Source: Saccoglossus kowalevskii (taxonomy: Eukaryota; Hemichordata; Enteropneusta; Harrimaniidae). From it: 64,000 nucleotides of DNA. Shown piece after piece: positions 33,902 to 46,800 of this stretch. The stretch covers positions 365,030 to 429,029 of the forward strand of contig NW_003131863.1 in NCBI RefSeq assembly GCF_000003605.2, read 5' to 3'. Under the pieces are notes generated by a model that saw only the letters and a list, made by a program, of their open reading frames with translations, did no database searches and was not told where the DNA came from. Position 1 is the first letter of the stretch, and each line of letters starts with the position of its first letter. The translations under genes and the position numbers were made by a program.

Positions 33902-34834
33902 TAGACTGTATTCGGAGGGTAACAAAGCTGCACAGAGAAAATATATACAGAGGGAATCATATAATTTATAGAGAAAGCAATCAAACAATCTACATCAACG
34001 TCGTCATCTTGAAAATATCTAGTTGAAAACTGGTTGAGGAAATAATTAAATTGATGTCATCGTTCTTTATGTTTCACAAAGTTGTGTACGCATATAGTAA
34101 ATTCAATGTGGCTTTGAAGCGCAACAGCATATTGATCTTCATTAACCACGGACTTATTTGAGATCTAAGATTATAATAATTGTGAATTTAACATTCCAAT
34201 TTATTTCAAAGGTACAGTCATTACACAGACGTAAATTAGGACCATTGCGTTGAGTTGACATCATTAGAAGCAGGTGGGCCAGAACTAATCATCTGTGGGG
34301 GATAAATATTTTCTACCCTGGCAGCGTTGTTATTCACTATCTTTCGAATCCGATTGTTACATTCGTACTATTAGTTTATATATCAAGTGATCAAAACTAG
34401 TTCAGCCGGCCTGTATGGTCTGTTTTATTAGCAAGGACGCTTGTTGATGAGTAAACGACATTCTACTATGGTTGGGCCGTACAATAATGATGGAAATATT
34501 GTGAACTCCATAAAGTGAAAACATGTGCACCATTATTTAAATAGATTCTTTCGGGGGAATTACGTGACATTGTATGGATGCATTCCCCTGACGTGTTATA
34601 TAGATATCAATCGCATTTTATGTTTTTGTGCATTGAAAGCCGTATAAACCGAATTAATCTCATTTATGGAAGCACTACTTTGCCCATGATCAAAACGTCT
34701 GTGTCTGGTCTATTGTAGAGCGTCTGATACCTCCGTAGAATCTCAATGCTTCAGTGTTATGTAATTATATAATTGATTGTGATATTTCTGTCTGAGTCGA
34801 ATATTAGTCAGGCTAAACATATACAGTCATCACG
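33902..34834. other. Unique non-coding DNA
   Basis: No gene or repeat was recognised. Confidence 0.5.
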
Positions 34835-34909
34835 CAGTCATCACTTCGCAGTCGTCACGCAGTCATCACGTCGCAGTCGTCACGCAGTCATCACGTCGCA
34901 GTCGTCACG
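34835..34909. repeat. 25-bp minisatellite, three units
   Basis: The units 34835-34859, 34860-34884 and 34885-34909 read CAGTCATCACGTCG then CAGTCGTCACG. The only difference is T for G in CACTTCG of the first unit. Each unit is itself a pair of similar halves (14 and 11 bp). A partial half-unit, CAGTCATCACG, precedes the array at 34824. The 82-codon plus frame through it is a by-product. Confidence 0.92.
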
Positions 34910-35622
34910 CAACGCGCGTGTAAACAAACAGTATAGATTACGCGCAGTTTGTGTTGAATTTCGAATCACATATGACGCGACGACTGACACGTTAAACGGT
35001 TGGAGTGTAAGGGTCATGTAGTGACTTAGTATCAATCTTGTTGGTTCTGCATCAAATGTGGTAATTCCATTTGTGATCAAATTACAAGTGCAGCGGTAAC
35101 GATAGTACAATTCATTCCATATACCATTGATCCCTTTTCTAATGATCACCTACTACATATCTAACAGTGCAGCCAATGTTAGTGTTGCCATAGCAATGCT
35201 CATCGATTTAAGTCTGTAAACTGTGTTTATGACGGCCCGTGTAAGACGCCTACATAAAACAGTAAGGTGGTTTATGTGAAGTGAGCTTTGTCACTTTTAT
35301 TAGCTATATCAGGAACTAAAAGCGAATTTTAAAGGCCAATAAGGGCATTTTATGTGCTATAGTACATTTCGAATCGTCACTATAAAAATGTAATCACTGC
35401 TTTGATGAAGTGGATTTTGTTCCCAAAATTAAGGATTCATTTTGAAGCCATTAGCTGAGTTTTTAATACTACTAAGGGTTGTTCCCTAGGTTAGTGACTT
35501 GCAGTGACCGCATTCATTTATATTAAACGCATTTCATTTAAACTAAAAGGTATCTGTGTTGCTGGGACGTTAAGGCGTCAGGGTCATTGCACAACGCATT
35601 CTAATCTCGTGTAAACACTGAA
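34910..35622. other. Unique non-coding DNA
   Basis: No gene or repeat was recognised. Confidence 0.5.
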
Positions 35623-35661
35623 TTTTACACGTGTTGTATATTTCGCATGGGACCCATGTCG
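35623..35661. repeat. 39-bp dispersed block, copy 1
   Basis: TTTTACACGTGTTGTATATT followed by GGGACCCATGTCG is shared, with a few differences and one shifted gap, with 53118-53156. It may be the core of a decayed short element related to those at 37877 and 59643. The flanks do not align convincingly. Confidence 0.5.
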
Positions 35662-36496
35662 CGTTGCGATGGTTGTGGTGCTTTAAACTGTTTTAATTAT
35701 ATGTAAGACGAGAAGAGTTTATAATTTGCTGCACTGTAATAATAATAAAATCGGATTTGTACGTTACGAATTTTACCAACAATTTAGTGTAGAGTCTGCG
35801 TATAGTGACTCGTCCATAGATGTTTCCAGAGATGATGATGGTGTAATGGTGGGGCTCTCTCACTATCTCACTTATAATCAACACGCCACACAATTTGGCG
35901 AAGTGGGAATGCATTATTCGATAAGAATTTTCACGTAATTAATCAGGAATACCTTTTCAATGCTACGCTGAGGTGAATCCTTTTAAAAGATGAGATTCTA
36001 GGTAGATGCGACCTTGTTGTCCATGAAACTAAAAAGGTTGAGTGATAAATCTATATAATATTACTCAACAACCTCGAAATGTGTCACAGCATTCATGTTT
36101 GAAGGACAACAGCTCAGTGACTTGCAGTGAGTCGTGTGCGTTTGTTGTAACTGTTTTTTGTATATATTTTTTACTGTTCTATTCGGCTGGGTATGTCGGC
36201 GTGATGTAATTTGTTTACACTTGTGTGTGTATTCTATATATACATATGGCAGCTGACAACGGCATTATTTCAAGTGCATACGGTTGCAGACGACTTGCCA
36301 ACCAGTCACTGCGTATGCGAAACGCATGCGCGTGATCCTAATATCCATATTTTCCTCTTTTGGTTCCTGGAACAGATATATTCGTGTTATCATGGTCTTA
36401 TATGCATGAACTAGTCAATGCTATTTAATGTGCATGGCACACTCCCCTGGAGACTTTGATCAATGTGCTTTCACAGCATGTATTTCATTCATGTCT
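35662..36496. other. Unique non-coding DNA
   Basis: No gene or repeat was recognised. Confidence 0.5.
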
Positions 36497-36615
36497 AATA
36501 GACCTTGAACAAAAAATGGCCGCCAATATCTCGTTGATAGCGAGTGCCACGAGACTTATTCTTTTCTCGCGTCATCGCTTCCAAATACCATGGTTACGTA
36601 AATGGACGCAATGGG
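36497..36615. repeat. ATGGCCGCC foldback family, one-armed copy
   Basis: TAATAGACCTT followed a few bases later by AATGGCCGCC, ATCTCGTT, AGCGAG, CCACGAGACTT, CGCGTCATCGCTTCCAAATA and CCATGGTTAC matches the left half of the elements at 38047 and 44690. The right arm is not recognisable, and a G-run (about 36611-36621) follows. It looks truncated. Confidence 0.7.
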
Positions 36616-37876
36616 GGGGGGGGGTATATTTACTTGAATTGATGTCATGTATATCAATTCGTTTATAAAAGTAACATTTGCTATATTATATTAGTTTTAT
36701 TACGGGTGACCACAAGCGTATGAATATAAAATTCAACGCTGCATGCTGAGACACCTGGATCGCCGCCATGTATCGGAAACGCTTTGGGTGGCGATAAAAC
36801 AATTCGAATAACCCATTTCATCTCCAGCGAAGCATCACCACAAATCAATATATGAATTGCCATTGAAAATGTCATTCTAGTGAAACGTTATCAGTGACGA
36901 TGAACACCTGACTGGGTTGTATATGTATCGGCGATTTTACATGCAGTGATAATAGGGGGCAGGGGGTAGCTGGTACAGGTTCCAGGAAATAAAACCGGCA
37001 TTTAACGTTTTTACAGGAAATGCAATAAAAGTTCTATTTACAGTAAACATTAGGTTTTTACAATTTACAGATAATTAAAAGCAAATTCTTAATTACGTTT
37101 TTATAATATATTTACATTGCACATTGCCAATGTCTACGAATTTACGTTTTTTATTTGTTTAAATTACATCATTACGAAAAAAAAAACAATTGATTACAGC
37201 TTACGAAAATACCCCTTGCAGACCCTCATAATAAATACACAGTTCTTTATATATATTTTTACGTATTCCCTGCACAAAATTTACACGCAATGCAGGAGAA
37301 GTGTAATTCAAACAAAAACATACTTGCAACTGGATATGAGGCCCTCGGTTGTAAACCATTTCTTTAATTAGGTTCGGGTTGTTTAATAGTATGCGCCAAG
37401 GGTGCATATGCATCCATGCACTCACGTATATTGAACGAACTACAAATCCCGGTAATGCAGTTCCTGGCTAAGCTTCTTGGCGTGCGAAGGAAATTCAATA
37501 AACTGCCATAGCCCACGACCTCCTGTGAATGCATTATTTGCACTATTAGTTATTGAGTAAATATCAAATATGTTTGGTCATGTCTTGTACTTTATTTTCA
37601 TTTGTTTTTCTTTTTGTAGTCTTTTAAATAAACTTTACCAATTATAATTCACAATTATAATTAATTGGCTTGTTATTTATTTATTTATTTACGTTTTTAC
37701 ATCTTTTTTAAATTTTGTCACCAAGGCAACTAAAGACTCTCAATATTATAATTCATAACAAAACAATAATTCGTGGCAATATGGCAAGCAATATATGTAA
37801 CAGATGAAATGAACGTGGAATATCATTGGTACCCACATATTATTATACCTCTAAAAACTACGGTAGATTAAAGGCT
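36616..37876. other. Unique non-coding DNA
   Basis: A poly-G tract opens the stretch. A short (TTTA)n tract lies at about 37677-37690. No gene was recognised. Confidence 0.5.
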
Positions 37877-37988
37877 GGTGGTCGTCGTGCAGCGCATGTT
37901 ATTTCATATAAACAAACAATGTATTTTACATGCGTTGTCTACGTCACAATGAGTTACATATCGAACAAGATGCGGCGCGACGACCACC
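37877..37988. mobile_element. 112-bp foldback element (family F3)
   Basis: GGTGGTCGTCGTGCAGCGCA at the left is matched by the reverse complement of TGCGGCGCGACGACCACC at the right, with one substitution and one single-base gap. The interior is AT-rich and carries TATTTTACATGCGTTG. A related element is at 59643-59740. No coding capacity is visible. Target duplications are not clear. Confidence 0.75.
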
Positions 37989-38046
37989 GCTCTCTAAACT
38001 AAGTACAGTTATGCATACATGCGTACAATATTTTAAATTGACGAAA

Positions 38047-38240
38047 ATGGCCGCCGAAATCTCGTTGGGACGAGATAGCCACGAGACTTGTTTTTGTCCC
38101 ACAAATATTGATGAATTTTCCGCGTCATCACATCCACTGTTTCAAATACCATAGTTACATTGCCAGTTGAACAGTGAGAGAGAATGGAACACAATTAACG
38201 GGTAAACAAGTCTTGTGGATCTATCTAAACGAGATTTTGT
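38047..38240. mobile_element. ATGGCCGCC foldback family, full-length diverged copy
   Basis: The left arm is ATGGCCGCCGAAATCTCGTT, ACGAGATAGCCACGAGACTTGT. The right arm is ACAAGTCTTGTGGAT, CTATCTAAACGAGATTTTG, its approximate reverse complement. The centre is a smaller palindrome, CACTGTTTCAA and TTGAACAGTG, around CCATAGTTACATTGCC. This layout shows that the 36497 and 44690 sequences belong to one palindromic family. Confidence 0.78.
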
Positions 38241-41200
38241 GTAGTTTTCCATGGCGATCAAGATTTTACTTCAATATTTGTATTGACTACGCACAACGCT
38301 GACATTAAGTGATCTCAGGTTTGCAGTATTATTACATTGCTTACACGACCGTTAAATTAGACCTGACATTTCGTAAGCCTTATTAGCAGCAGTGTTGATG
38401 TGCTTTAAGAAATCCGTATTGTCGGTAAGAATAACAACACTAGTAATCCTAGTGATTCTAGACCCGTCAGTCTAGTGCGCATAACAAAGAGCTTTCTTCT
38501 TATTGGTTAACGCCATACGATGAGAATTGGCTCTTATATATAGGAAACAGTATATTAGTTGGGCTCTTCAAATCTCCCATATGTCGACAGTATGTCGAGG
38601 ATGTTAAACACGCTTCACTGTACCTAGTAGATAGTGGTGCGTGTAAGACGACCAAGATTGGAACACCAAGCAGCGGGTCGACAGACACATTGAGCTGTAT
38701 GTGAAGTAGAACTACCATCATATCCAATCATTATATTGCAGATTACATTGGAAGCTTGATTCATTCCGGGAGTTCTTCAACTACTCGATCTACTTGAACC
38801 CTATAACTAACAACATGTGTCGGTGTTTTTTTTTTTCTCTCAATAAATTTGACAAGTAATCACAAGTAATGCATGTTTACGGTTAATGGAGCGGTTGAGT
38901 GGTATAAATGGTATAATATTTCTGAACAGGGACAATGGCAGACATTGTTGACAGTTCTGTCTCTTAGAGTGTATTCCAGGCGACCAGGACGGGTAATTGA
39001 TGTTGTATTAATTTATTCACTCATTAGATCGATGGAACAAATATTCATATAATCGGAACTTAAAACAACAACCAAAAGCGCATATTCAAAACAGTTAAAA
39101 GGCACTGATAAACTATGTTCGCAGTATGTGTGCAATAGATATTAATAGGCCAGGGTAACATAAACATGATTTGCATCGTCGTATATGTTATATATGGGCA
39201 GTTAAAGTTTAATTATATCGTAAATATTGTGAGAGGAAAAGACATGAACACAACAAGTATCTAGACAGGATTCGCATTGATGTTGTCAATTCAAGTGGCG
39301 TTTAGACGTCATTTGTATAATTAGGTCGGTTCGTGTTTATCGCGGTTCAGGATCGGAAATGGATGTATGCCTCGTAATAAGCACATCAGAAGCACTCATT
39401 TTCGCGGTATTCGAGTGATCTTTCAAGGCTACGTAAAGACTTTGTGACACTGCTTGCTTGTAAAAAAAAAGGTCCCGCGGCTTGAATCAGATGCATCACA
39501 GTTATCCAAAGAAGATATGTAATAATATGTTATGTACGCGTCTTGTTTATATTGATATGTTGATTATATGAGTCGGTGGTGTTCCTGCATGGAATCGAAA
39601 GGTTGGACAGATTGATACAAATTTATAGTTTTATTTCAAATACTTTTTGAAATTATTTGTGACAGAGCAGTTATAATATAAATATTGAATTTCGAGTAAC
39701 TGGCGTATATCGCAGATAAAGATCTCGGTAGGTGGTAGTCATCGGTGAATGGCGAGTAAATTTTAGCCACAGCTGAAAGAAATATCAATATTGTTTCCTG
39801 TTAATCTCCTAACTCGAACATTGCTTACAAGCAGAGAAAATCGCCATTCTTTTTAATATATATATAAACAACAATCCCCTTCAAAAGGTGTCTAATAAGT
39901 GGGAATATCACACTAGATATGGTTGTTTAAAAAGTAGCCTTACAATATTTTCAGGTGACAAGTTAGAATATTACAACTTTACATTCCATTTTTGATCTCA
40001 CTGTTAATATTCTTCTAGTGCGGTTCCGTGGGCGATACATTCATAACGACAGCTTCTATTGGATAACTTATTGAAAACAAAACGAAACACACTACATGCA
40101 ATCTACCACCTGCGTTCCGGAAATTTTCTTTGATATCTGCCTTGCCTAATTGTCAAGACCATACGTTTTTACGGGCTGGGCCTTTGACTCATTTGTTGCC
40201 AGGACAACCATATTTTCTTAAGGCTTGTGGTTTTATTATAATCACAGATTATGTTATAGTTAGAAGCTATTTGGCAGGTTGGTATTGAACCATAAAGCTG
40301 TACCACGCTGCTAGAAGTTCTTCGCACATATGTCCGCATATTATGCGCATCGTATAAGCGCACTCCTTTGTTTCGCGTCTGATGAGTGATGCGTTCCTGA
40401 CACTGAACATTTCTATCCTCCTAGATGCTCAGTCTGTTCCAACCATTGCGAATAAAGTTGCCTTCAGTGGGATTTCCCTTCACGTGCGCGCGGCATAGCA
40501 TCCCTGGAAGTCACCAGAGACAAGAGTTGTCTACAAATTATATTTTGACCCGACTGTTGGCTCGTAGCATGCGATCCCACGAATATGCAATCGCGACAGT
40601 GCAGCGAGAAGCAGCCAAGGAAACTCTTGAGTTATCGGGGTCGGGGCCGGTTCCAGTATGTAATACCGTGGCTTTATAATAGTACGCTGATTCATACAGG
40701 TTTATATACTACCTGCTGTGAGATCGGTCGGATGCCGTTATTGTCTAACTGTGTGTTAACCTAAAAATGTGTTCAATTGTGACACAGATACGCTGGTGAT
40801 CGACACACAGAGTGAATTATTCAGTGTACCAAATCAGGATGCAGTTGACGTTGTTGGGAATACACAGTCCTGCCAAATATATCGTCGATTTTCAAAAATG
40901 TATGGGGCAATAGTATTGGACTAAATTATATATTGCATTTATTAACATTAAGTCTTGTCAAGTGTAGTTATATTTCAGACGTGTGAGACATGCATTCTCC
41001 GATGTCAACTTTACAGCAGCTTATATAGAATAAATATATACTACTGATGCTTGTTTCGCCTACTTAGTATTGGAACTTTATAAACCTGATCATATATCCC
41101 ATCCCACGTACGTCTCCACATCAAAAGAAACCACCTTCAGCTCTCCCGTAATTGCAGTAAAAGCAAATTTATAAAAGTTACTAGTATTTTGGTTTTGCAA

Positions 41201-44132
41201 AAACAGCATGTAATAAAAACACATTGTAAAAAGTAACAGCAATCTGATGGTAGATAAATATTTATTTGATAGCATTTGTGTGATTAAACTTTTACTAGAT
41301 AAGCGTGTGATTTCCAGTCGGTGATTGAACTAGCAAAGCAAACTTCTTATGTTGAGTGATGGTACGCACACACAGCCTGGAGGGAAAGTGTTAATGATTG
41401 TGGATTCAGCTTTCCTCTTTAAGTGAACATTGTCTTTAAGTACGTGACTTTTCCGTGATGTGGGCCGAGTATTAGAGAGAAAGCTCCGAGCGTAATATAC
41501 ATGCCTAACTTTGTATCTTATGTAGTAAGTTTTACCATGCTGAGGATAGCAGAAGGCCGTGAACCTCTCCACTGTGCGTTGTCCTTTGCTTTGATGACGT
41601 ACCTTCGATAATATTGACTGGGTTCAAAATATGTGTCTTAGTTCCCTTACATAAGTACGGCCAGAAAATAATCTCACTGAGAAAGACATGCATATTTCAT
41701 GCAATGTTGCTCTCAACATTATTTGAGTATACGTTGTTGCCTAGAGTGACATCATCGACACAGTCGAGTTGAAGGCCTCGTTCAAAATAAAAGTAGTACG
41801 TATACACGATGCAATACAAAATCTCCATGGCAACTTCGATCTGCGAGATAAAAACACTATAATGTTAGACAGCAGGCAAGGACGTTATGGTGTATCATAC
41901 CACTTGTGAAGGCAGTGGCATTATGATTACGGCGCCATGCATAATTTTAGAAATCGCCTAGTATGGATTTTATTGAGTTTTTTTGCCTGTTATCTTTTTT
42001 GTTCCCAAGCTTGTAGCTAATAATGAAAATAATGTTTGAATTATCTGTATTATCAACTATCAAGTCAATGATTGTATCGCAGCTAACAAATGGTATTTCC
42101 AAGATTTATCACTCCTTAGCTCAAAGGATACCATGTCAAGCCATCATTCAGTCAATCTGTACTGACGTACTTTCTACTCACAATGAAATAATGTAATCGT
42201 TATAAAAGGGCGTACGGCAGTAGACTTATTCAAGTGAGTCAATTTGGACGAAGCATCGTTAAGTTGAGTGTCTGTCGTTACTTTGTCGCGTTCAAGAATG
42301 TCACGGCGACCTTGATACTTCGTTGCCCATGCGCAGATGCAGTGTTTAAAAAAAAAACTGTTGTTTGTGAATGACTGTGACGATGATCAGAATATGTTGC
42401 AAAACAGAAAAAAGGGTACAAGTGACATTCATTCCGAGAATAGGAAGGTGGCTACAGCATAGGAAAAAAAATGGATTTTATTGGGGTTAATTAAACCTAT
42501 ATATACCTCAGTATCGGTCAATACACAGTTTTAATTACCTTCAGAGGAATTATAATCACTCTTGACGTGACAACGAGAGAGAATGGGAAACGTGCGTTTA
42601 TGGTTATTGATTAAGTATTAATATGTGCAATACAAGAAACGTACGATTTGTTGGTGAACATGTGCGAAATTTGTGTTGATAAACATTGAATTTCCCACAA
42701 TCCAATGCGCTCTTCTAATGGAAATCACAAGTATGAGGTTTCACCTGGGTGCCACTTGCACTAATTACCACCAGTGACTCATTCGATACCTTCCAATCAC
42801 CTGAAAATACCTATAATGCTTTGGAACGTCTAAGTTTGTACTCGTTGATCTGTCAAAGTCAACTGTCAAAGTCGCCATTTTTGTTTATATGTGACCTATA
42901 TATCACGCGCATGAGTGGCGCAATGACTACCGCCCTTTAAATGTCACACTCACTGTGTAATTCATCGAACAATTGGTGATGTGTGCACAGACGCAAAAGC
43001 TGTTATTTGTTCCTGATTTCTCCAAGCGGTTATTACCTAAATAATAAATTTAGTGCTACAAACAACAGCCCGAGATTTATGAACTGTTCAATGGCTTCCT
43101 CGGGGGTAGAATAGATATGAGTGGAAATAAATAAATGAAAATAAACAAAACATTCACGTTAACAATAAATACTATACAAAATCTTTGAAATATTGTACAG
43201 GGTGTCTACAAAACCTCATCATGGAACGAAAATCATGGACGACGAACGGAGAAAGGCGTGTGTAGATATCAAACATAATTTAATGATATGGTAATAATAA
43301 TAATAACAATTTCTGAATCTGATCAGTTGATATTATGATATAAATGATTCCAACAACCAAATATATCTAAATTTAGCTTTTAATTTAGGAAGTTGTTATC
43401 TAAACGTGACGTCACAATGATTTAGCGTCATAATTCAATTAAAGTAGACTTTTTTAAATATTTTAAATATTTTTTATTCGACGTAAGATATTTGCCTGCA
43501 AACTGTGCTTAGACCAATAATGTACATGTTTGATTTACATAATTAGCGAATTTGGGTTAATATCTGTTATGATTGTATAACCCATAAATTGATGAATTCA
43601 AGATCAACGATTATGCATTGACATGACACTGAAAACGGAAACATTAGTGTAACAATAAATGACACTATCTTATTCGTAAATCAGTGCCAGTCTATATGAT
43701 CTTGCGTAGGCGACACTGATGGAACGCTTGTTCCTGTCGTGCCTTTAAAAAATGCATATATAGACATTAGAAGTGGGCGAAATTCGAGAGTTATACATCA
43801 ATGCATGTTGTGTGATTTGCTAGAAGCACGTACAATGAATTATTCCCGGTCGGAATATACTAATCCAAAACCCTGGGAATTCATTAATTTATAAATAGTA
43901 AGCACGCTTATCTGTTTAAGCAAAGAACTTTGTTATGTGTCGAGGTATTGCACACATTCTTAAGTAGCGAGGTTCATATTTCAAAGTCTGTAGTCATGGA
44001 AATGTAATCGACTGTATTGGCTTAAGCTTCACATAAAATATATTGCTTCCGTCTTGTGGTTGTGATTGACAGATTTGTGGAAATACCGGATTTTATAATC
44101 CAGTTTTTGGATTTGCTGATTTGTGTTGATTT
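38241..44132. other. Long unique non-coding stretch
   Basis: Nearly 6 kb without a recognised gene. There are poly-A or poly-T runs and a short (AAT)n tract at about 43293-43307. The longest frames (84 codons at 40425-40679, 80 at 41330-41572) carry no known motif. Confidence 0.5.
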
Positions 44133-44689
44133 ATGACCGTACATACAATACAGAGTATTTCGTTCATCACCTTTGGATATCTCGTATTTTGTAGTATAGT
44201 TTCAACCTTGTCCGTACGCGTGGTGAAGAACATCAAAGATTATTATACATCACGACTAGAACAGCCAATCATATTCTCCATCCGGGTTCTTTCCTCCCGC
44301 TTTTACCCGATTTACGCCACTTTTCGAGAGATCACGATACTCGGCATTATTCATGAATTAATTAGTTTGCCACGTTTGCTTCTACTATTTGACTATCTTA
44401 TTGGAGAAAAAACGCGTTCAGCACGTTTCAGAACACTAAATTTGAACGGTGACGCCGTGTGGCATATAGCTGCGCCCGACAGCGCACATGTAAAAATGAA
44501 TTCTTCTTCAGGCTGAAGCTGCTCAAATTAGGTTTATACAACCATGAAAGTAATAAAAAAAGCGTTCATGATAAAACTCAATAAAAATCAATCACTGCTC
44601 TTGAACTCTTTCAACTTGTGTATTTGTGTGCATACATGCATTTAGCTTCGAGTGATTGCCATCGTCGTTGCAACCGCCGTCGTCGTTAG
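44133..44689. other. Non-coding stretch with a 127-codon open frame of unknown status
   Basis: The plus frame 44133-44516 (127 codons) is one of the longest in unique sequence. Its N-terminal half is hydrophobic. I recognise no domain and see no splice-site or promoter context. A frame of this length is expected about once by chance in 64 kb of this composition, so it is not called as a gene. Confidence 0.45.
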
Positions 44690-44940
44690 TAATAGACCTT
44701 AGGAGTAAATGGCCGCCGAGATCTCGCTAAAAGCGAGAGAACCACGAGACTTGGCCCTCAGATATTGTGTTATTCTCCCCCGCCATTGCGCCCACTGTTC
44801 ACCTGATCTATGTTTCCTTTGAAGCAGTGGGTGTGAAAATACTGAGGAATAAAACAACTATTTGAGGGGCAAAACAAGTCCGCATGTGTGGACGCTCTCT
44901 CACTCTCAACGAGATCTCGGCGGCCATATTGTCTCTATGG
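44690..44940. mobile_element. ATGGCCGCC foldback family, best preserved copy
   Basis: ATGGCCGCCGAGATCTCG at 44709-44726 is the exact reverse complement of 44910-44927. The symmetry continues outward (AATAGACCTT on the left, a partial match in GTCTCTAT on the right). It also continues inward through GCGAGAGAACCACGAGACTTG and CAAGTCCGC...GGACGCTCTCTC. The centre has CCCACTG and CAGTGGG. The ~250-bp unit has no coding capacity. It shares its left flank TAATAGACCTT with the copy at 36497, so those bases belong to the element. Confidence 0.85.
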
Positions 44941-46499
44941 TATATTGTATTGTCGCCAATGATACGCACATCTTGGTCTCGTATTTCTTAGAATCTCGAC
45001 AAATGTTGATTTTCGAAAAGAAAGAAGAAAACACTTTTTTGATTGTTTTACTGTTACAATCTGTAAGTTGACTCACTTTTGTCACCATTCAAAATTAAAT
45101 TTATGAAATTTATAAATTTAGCACATGTAGGCGTAATCTTGTTACACTGTTCAGGGAAGTCTCAACATCTAGCCCAATGTATATTGTTCGATCGTTGTTC
45201 ACCGGTTGCGGTTCTCAGGCGCTGAAAATGCCCGGATGTTCGTTCCCAAAAATACGGCTGTACTCCATCTATCTGGTGGGCGTAGCTTTGAGACAATAAT
45301 ATTAACGTTACCGTTGCTTATTACATACCTGATACAATTTCTGTTGTATTCCACAGTGTTGTTGTTTTATTTATCACTCTTCTGTTGATAAGTAGAATTT
45401 ACGTTATAACGATATTGAATATGTTGGAGTTTATTCTGTGATTTATAATGGATTTGAATTTGTGGAGGATTATATAACATCAGTGTATTAATCGGCTATT
45501 TCACTAATACTATCATCACTACTAGATACCCTGAAGCTAAGCAAATGTCATCAAATTTCAAATACGCAGACGACACTATGTCGCCACCGCCCGGACTGAC
45601 CCGCTTGAATACATCGGGCTGATTGGTTGATGAATTATTGACGTAAAGTGCCTTTCACTTTCAATTATTCGGATTATTGTCTTTTTATATATACACGTCT
45701 TCACATGCCACCCTAGCACACAAATTCCGTGTCGTAACTTCATTCAGGTTGGTCAATATAGTGCAATTGCTTTATCTGCTTGATCAAACACAGCAATGGT
45801 GTCACACATGCGCGATTATGGGCAGTCACGTACTCAATAAGATGAACGAACGAGGTCTTTCCCATTGTCCAAATTGTGTGTTGGTCTGCTGTCGTCAGTC
45901 AATAAAAATGCTGTTTTTTATTTTTATTTTTTAGAGATTTTCTACATCATAAATGTTAGAATTGTTTATTTGAACGACCTTAACTCCTCCACCTCATTTT
46001 GACGTCACAGAAGAGAGTCGTCACTAGAGGGCGCGATTGTATTGCGAATGTACATTGAACTCTTCACGTTGGTATAACTCCTGCTGAACAAATAGGTCCA
46101 GATAATCTGAGTGTTGTTGAGCAATGATCGTAAAAAACGTAAGCCGTGAATTACACAATGAAATGAAATGCAACGATTCAATGAGGAGATGATTTATTTA
46201 TTACAACTTTTTTATAAAAAAAAAAGTACAATAATCCCAAAAGTTTCTATTTTAAATCAAAATAATGTAGAATAATTACTTTTATTTTTTATTTAGAAAG
46301 GTGTATTTGCGATTTAGTGAGCTGATTTCAGCAGACGAATTGATCGTGCACTGCGAGAATAGGTATATATATAGTGCAGTTACAATGTGCAGACAAAAAC
46401 ACAAATGACATTAATAGCAGGAAGCCTCGTTTTCAACACATGCTGTGTGAATTAGGTCATTTGTTAATCATATGCGCGTGACAGTCATCGCTACCTGAT
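44941..46499. other. Unique non-coding DNA
   Basis: No gene was recognised. A TGACGTCA octamer lies near 46001, in isolation. Confidence 0.5.
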
Positions 46500-46800
46500 C
46501 GAACGTGAGCACTACGGCGGGTTGCATCAGCAGGAGCACACTGTACTGTGTGTGCCCCCACTCTCCGGGATCAAGTAATTTGGACGAGATAGATTCATCG
46601 TGTGAGCGAGAGAACGCCATTGTGATTGGGGCCGCTGTTCTGCTCTCCGTACATACGCGGGGGTTCGACTAAAGAGGTGTTGGCCCGCTGTTATATACTG
46701 CCTGTGCGTTCTATTGATTTTTCCTCTATGTCATAGCGACCGATGTTGATCTAACTCAGAGGTAAGTCTTATGTGGCCTATCGGCATTGATGATGCCGTG
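46500..46800 (+). promoter_or_regulatory. Weak candidate promoter with short first exon
   Basis: A GC-richer stretch (46500-46680) leads into TTATATAC at 46691-46698. About 65 nt further on is a consensus splice donor, CTCAGAG|GTAAGT (GT at 46762). A sharp hairpin, CGGCAT-TGATG-ATGCCG, lies at 46782-46798. This order could be a TATA promoter, a short non-coding first exon and an intron start. A small structured RNA is another option. No coding frame supports it, and each motif alone is common. The frame at 46909-47235 downstream is not recognisable. Confidence 0.22.

Noticed and set aside
44133-44516. 127-codon plus frame with a hydrophobic N-terminal half
   Set aside because: No recognised domain, no splice or promoter context. 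A rough estimate for this base composition gives about one such frame by chance in 64 kb on six frames.
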